From Thalassobacillus sp. CUG 92003 (GTDB lineage Bacteria; Bacillota; Bacilli; Bacillales; Halobacillaceae), in NCBI RefSeq assembly GCF_013618635.1, contig NZ_JABLSJ010000001.1, forward strand, positions 372,001-436,000: DNA of 64,000 bases, written 5' to 3'. Shown piece after piece: positions 61,799 through 64,000 of this stretch. The notes below the pieces were generated by a model, which was not told the DNA's origin, searched no databases, and saw nothing but the letters and a program-made list of their open reading frames with translations. Positions within the stretch are counted from its first letter, which is position 1. Each line of letters starts with the position of its first letter. A program made the position numbers and the translations under genes.

Positions 61799-62716
61799 AT
61801 GACGTGGTTGATCAACAATCAGTCATCACAAAAAGAACTAGCTCAGAGGTTCAAAACGTATATGGAAGAGTCCGCCATATTAAAAATGATGGGGGCTCAT
61901 GACGGTATGGCCGGGTTAATGGCAAAAGAAGCCGGTTTTCATGCCTTATACTTATCCGGTGGAGCGTTTACGGCAAGTAAAGGCTTACCTGATTTGGGGC
62001 TATTAAACTCGACTGAAGTAGCAGAACGGGCAAAAGAACTGACCCGAGCGACTGATCTGCCTTTATTAGTCGATGTGGATACCGGATTCGGGGGCCCGCT
62101 CAATGTTGCACGAACCGTTAAAGAAATGGTGGAAGCGAATGTAGCTGCTATTCAAATGGAAGACCAGCAACTCCCGAAAAAGTGCGGTCATTTGAATGGC
62201 AAACAATTAATTTCCGAAGAAGATATGGTTCAAAAAATCGAAATGGTAAAAGAAATTGCGCCGAACCTTATAGTAGTGGCTAGAACGGATGCCCGGGGCG
62301 TAGAAGGGATGGATGAAGCTGTTAAGCGTGCAAAGGCGTACGAGCAGGCTGGCGCTGATGCTGTTTTTCCCGAAGCTATTAGTAAAGCGTCTGAATTCAA
62401 AACATTTGCAGACGAGCTGAACGTTCCGTTGCTTGCAAACATGACAGAGTTCGGCAAAACCCCTTATTACACAGCGGAAGAATTTGAAAATATGGGGTAC
62501 GCGATGGTCATTTATCCGGTGACATCACTTCGACTGGCAGCAAAAGCTTACAAAGAAGCCTTCACAGAAATCTACCAGACCGGTACCCAAAAACACGTAT
62601 TGGATCGCATGCAAACGCGGGAAGAGCTGTATGAAGCGATCCATTTAGAAGAGTATGAGAATCTTGATGATAAAATCTCCCGCACTATTTTGCCTGATAT
62701 TGACGAAAGGGAGTGA
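61799..62716 (+). CDS. prpB: 2-methylisocitrate lyase
   Basis: A 305-residue member of the isocitrate lyase/PEP mutase superfamily. Barrel motifs include [26 protein letters not shown] (metal site), [17 protein letters not shown] with the catalytic Cys in KKCGH, and VARTDAR. The KKCGHL loop and length fit PrpB, which cleaves 2-methylisocitrate to pyruvate and succinate in propionate catabolism. AAAGGAGGAAGG lies upstream. It is followed by prpD after five bases. Confidence 0.88.
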   Translation: MTWLINNQSSQKELAQRFKTYMEESAILKMMGAHDGMAGLMAKEAGFHALYLSGGAFTASKGLPDLGLLNSTEVAERAKELTRATDLPLLVDVDTGFGGPLNVARTVKEMVEANVAAIQMEDQQLPKKCGHLNGKQLISEEDMVQKIEMVKEIAPNLIVVARTDARGVEGMDEAVKRAKAYEQAGADAVFPEAISKASEFKTFADELNVPLLANMTEFGKTPYYTAEEFENMGYAMVIYPVTSLRLAAKAYKEAFTEIYQTGTQKHVLDRMQTREELYEAIHLEEYENLDDKISRTILPDIDERE

Positions 62717-62721
62717 CTGAG

Positions 62722-64000
62722 ATGGATCCAATTCAACACGAGACGTCTGTCGATCCGTTGCTAGAAGCGATCGCAGATTACGCTTTAACCCCTGGCATTG
62801 GGGATGAAGAAGCATTAGAAACATCCCGCCATGTCGTGATGGACAGTCTAGGGTGTGCGATGTTAGCGCTGAACTTTCCCGAATGTACAAAATTGCTGGG
62901 ACCGATTGTACCTGGTACACGAGTTGAAAATGGAAGTGTCGTTCCCGGAACGTCTTATCAATTAGACCCCGTCCAGGCGGCTTTTAACATTGGCACGATG
63001 GTTCGCTGGCTCGATTATAATGACTGCTGGCTAGCTCAGGAATGGGGCCACCCCTCAGATAACCTCGGGGGGATATTAGCGGTGGCCGATTATGTAAGTC
63101 GCCGCAATAAACAGGAGGGAAAACCCCCACTGTACATGAAGGACGTGCTAGAGGCAGCCATTAAAGCGCATGAAATTCAAGGCGTATTGGCCCTTGATAA
63201 CAGTCTGAATCGGGAAGGGCTCGATCATGTTTTGTTTGTCAAAGTGGCTACCACCGCGGTCGCAACGGCCATGCTAGGTGGAACGAAACAAGAAGTCATG
63301 AATGCCGTATCGAATGCCTGGATAGATAATTCGAGCCTGCGTACGTATCGCCATTTTCCGAACGCGGGTTCCCGGAAATCATGGGCAGCGGGGGATGCAA
63401 CGAGCCGAGGTGTATGGCTGGCGTTTGTCGCTTTAAAAGGGGAGATGGGCTATCCGACCGCATTGAGCGCGCCGCAATGGGGATTTGAGGATGTCTTATT
63501 TGGAGGCAAACAGCTTACGCTTAATCGTCCATTCAATGATTATGTCATGAAGCATGTGTTATTCAAATTATCATTCCCCGCTGAGTACCACGCCCAAACC
63601 GCCGCAGAATGTGCGATTGAACTGTCCGATAGCATTCAACATCGCTTTGCTGACATCGATCGCATTGTGATTCATACCCATGAATCAGCGGTACGAATCA
63701 TTGATAAAGAAGGACCATTGCAAAATCCAGCCGACCGTGATCATTGTTTGCAATATATTACCGCCATCGGGCTGATTTATGGAACGATTACGGCAGAACA
63801 TTACGAAGACACAGTTGCAGCCAATCCGCTTATTGACCAATTGCGTGATAAGATGGAAGTCATTGAAGATAAACAATATAGTGAAGAATATTTAGACCCG
63901 GAGAAACGCTCCATCGCAAATGCCATTCAAATCTATTTCAAAGATGGGAGCACTACCGATAAGCTGGAGAAAAGATATCCTGTTGGGCATCGGTTCCGAC
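62722..64000 (+). CDS. prpD: 2-methylcitrate dehydratase PrpD (3' end beyond window)
   Basis: The frame is open from ATG 62722 to the last base, giving 426 codons of a family member usually near 480. PrpD/MmgE features: [41 protein letters not shown], the [17 protein letters not shown] segment and [16 protein letters not shown]. It dehydrates 2-methylcitrate, the step before PrpB. A GAAAGGGAG site precedes the ATG. Any prpC (methylcitrate synthase) is not in the window and could follow. Confidence 0.92.
   Translation, partial: MDPIQHETSVDPLLEAIADYALTPGIGDEEALETSRHVVMDSLGCAMLALNFPECTKLLGPIVPGTRVENGSVVPGTSYQLDPVQAAFNIGTMVRWLDYNDCWLAQEWGHPSDNLGGILAVADYVSRRNKQEGKPPLYMKDVLEAAIKAHEIQGVLALDNSLNREGLDHVLFVKVATTAVATAMLGGTKQEVMNAVSNAWIDNSSLRTYRHFPNAGSRKSWAAGDATSRGVWLAFVALKGEMGYPTALSAPQWGFEDVLFGGKQLTLNRPFNDYVMKHVLFKLSFPAEYHAQTAAECAIELSDSIQHRFADIDRIVIHTHESAVRIIDKEGPLQNPADRDHCLQYITAIGLIYGTITAEHYEDTVAANPLIDQLRDKMEVIEDKQYSEEYLDPEKRSIANAIQIYFKDGSTTDKLEKRYPVGHRFR

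Overview
The window reads as chromosomal DNA of a Bacillus-like Firmicute (Bacillaceae). The grounds are strong AGGAGG-type ribosome binding sites with frequent GTG/TTG starts, compact co-directional operons closed by hairpin-plus-T terminators, a gltC-gltAB divergon closely resembling that of Bacillus subtilis, a CcpA-type cre box and a NagR-type operator. The acidic lipoproteins would suit a salt-tolerant species, but genus cannot be fixed from the sequence alone. No rRNA, tRNA, CRISPR array, prophage or insertion sequence was recognised.

Layout. (1) 1-9.3 kb: the tail of a GH13 alpha-glucosidase, then a sugar-catabolic cluster (GH35 glycosidase, LacI regulator, two TIM-barrel isomerase-like proteins, a Gfo/Idh/MocA oxidoreductase, a beta-propeller glycosidase-like protein, a ROK regulator). 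(2) 9.5-16.2 kb: a PHP-type tyrosine phosphatase, a CapA-like lipoprotein, two divergent small sigma-factor genes (one broken by an in-frame TAG), several small unknown proteins, a YkvS-like protein and an M19 dipeptidase. (3) 16.6-23.7 kb: gltC and gltAB (glutamate synthase). (4) 23.9-28.8 kb: a GntR regulator, an NTF2-like protein, a YcsI-type hydro-lyase with an RpiR regulator, and an MFS transporter.

(5) 29.1-54.3 kb is the most remarkable part: about 25 kb largely devoted to peptidoglycan recovery. Module A (29.4-38.0) is anmK, a serine amidase-like gene, a five-gene oligopeptide-type ABC transporter and murQ placed inside the transporter operon. Module B (38.2-45.8) is mupG (DUF871), an oxidoreductase and the secreted trio amiE-nagZ-namZ behind a NagR-like operator. 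Module C (47.3-54.3) is a MurR-like regulator, a third amidase-like gene, a sugar ABC transporter (binding protein and two permeases), a MurK-like kinase and a second murQ. The secreted enzymes would trim wall fragments to GlcNAc and MurNAc; module C would import MurNAc unphosphorylated, phosphorylate it in the cytoplasm and convert it to GlcNAc-6-P. No PTS gene of the MurP type lies in the window, so this looks like an ABC/kinase route to MurNAc salvage. Unusual repeat arrays lie beside the modules.

(6) 54.4-64 kb: a small membrane protein, then a CitA/DcuS-type two-component system, a tripartite tricarboxylate transporter (tctC-tctB-tctA) behind a cre box, an SLC13-like permease, and methylcitrate-cycle genes prpB and prpD, the last cut by the window end. 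This looks like a unit for uptake and breakdown of a tri- or dicarboxylate.

Functions are inferred from recognised motifs and family resemblance read by eye; no database search was run.
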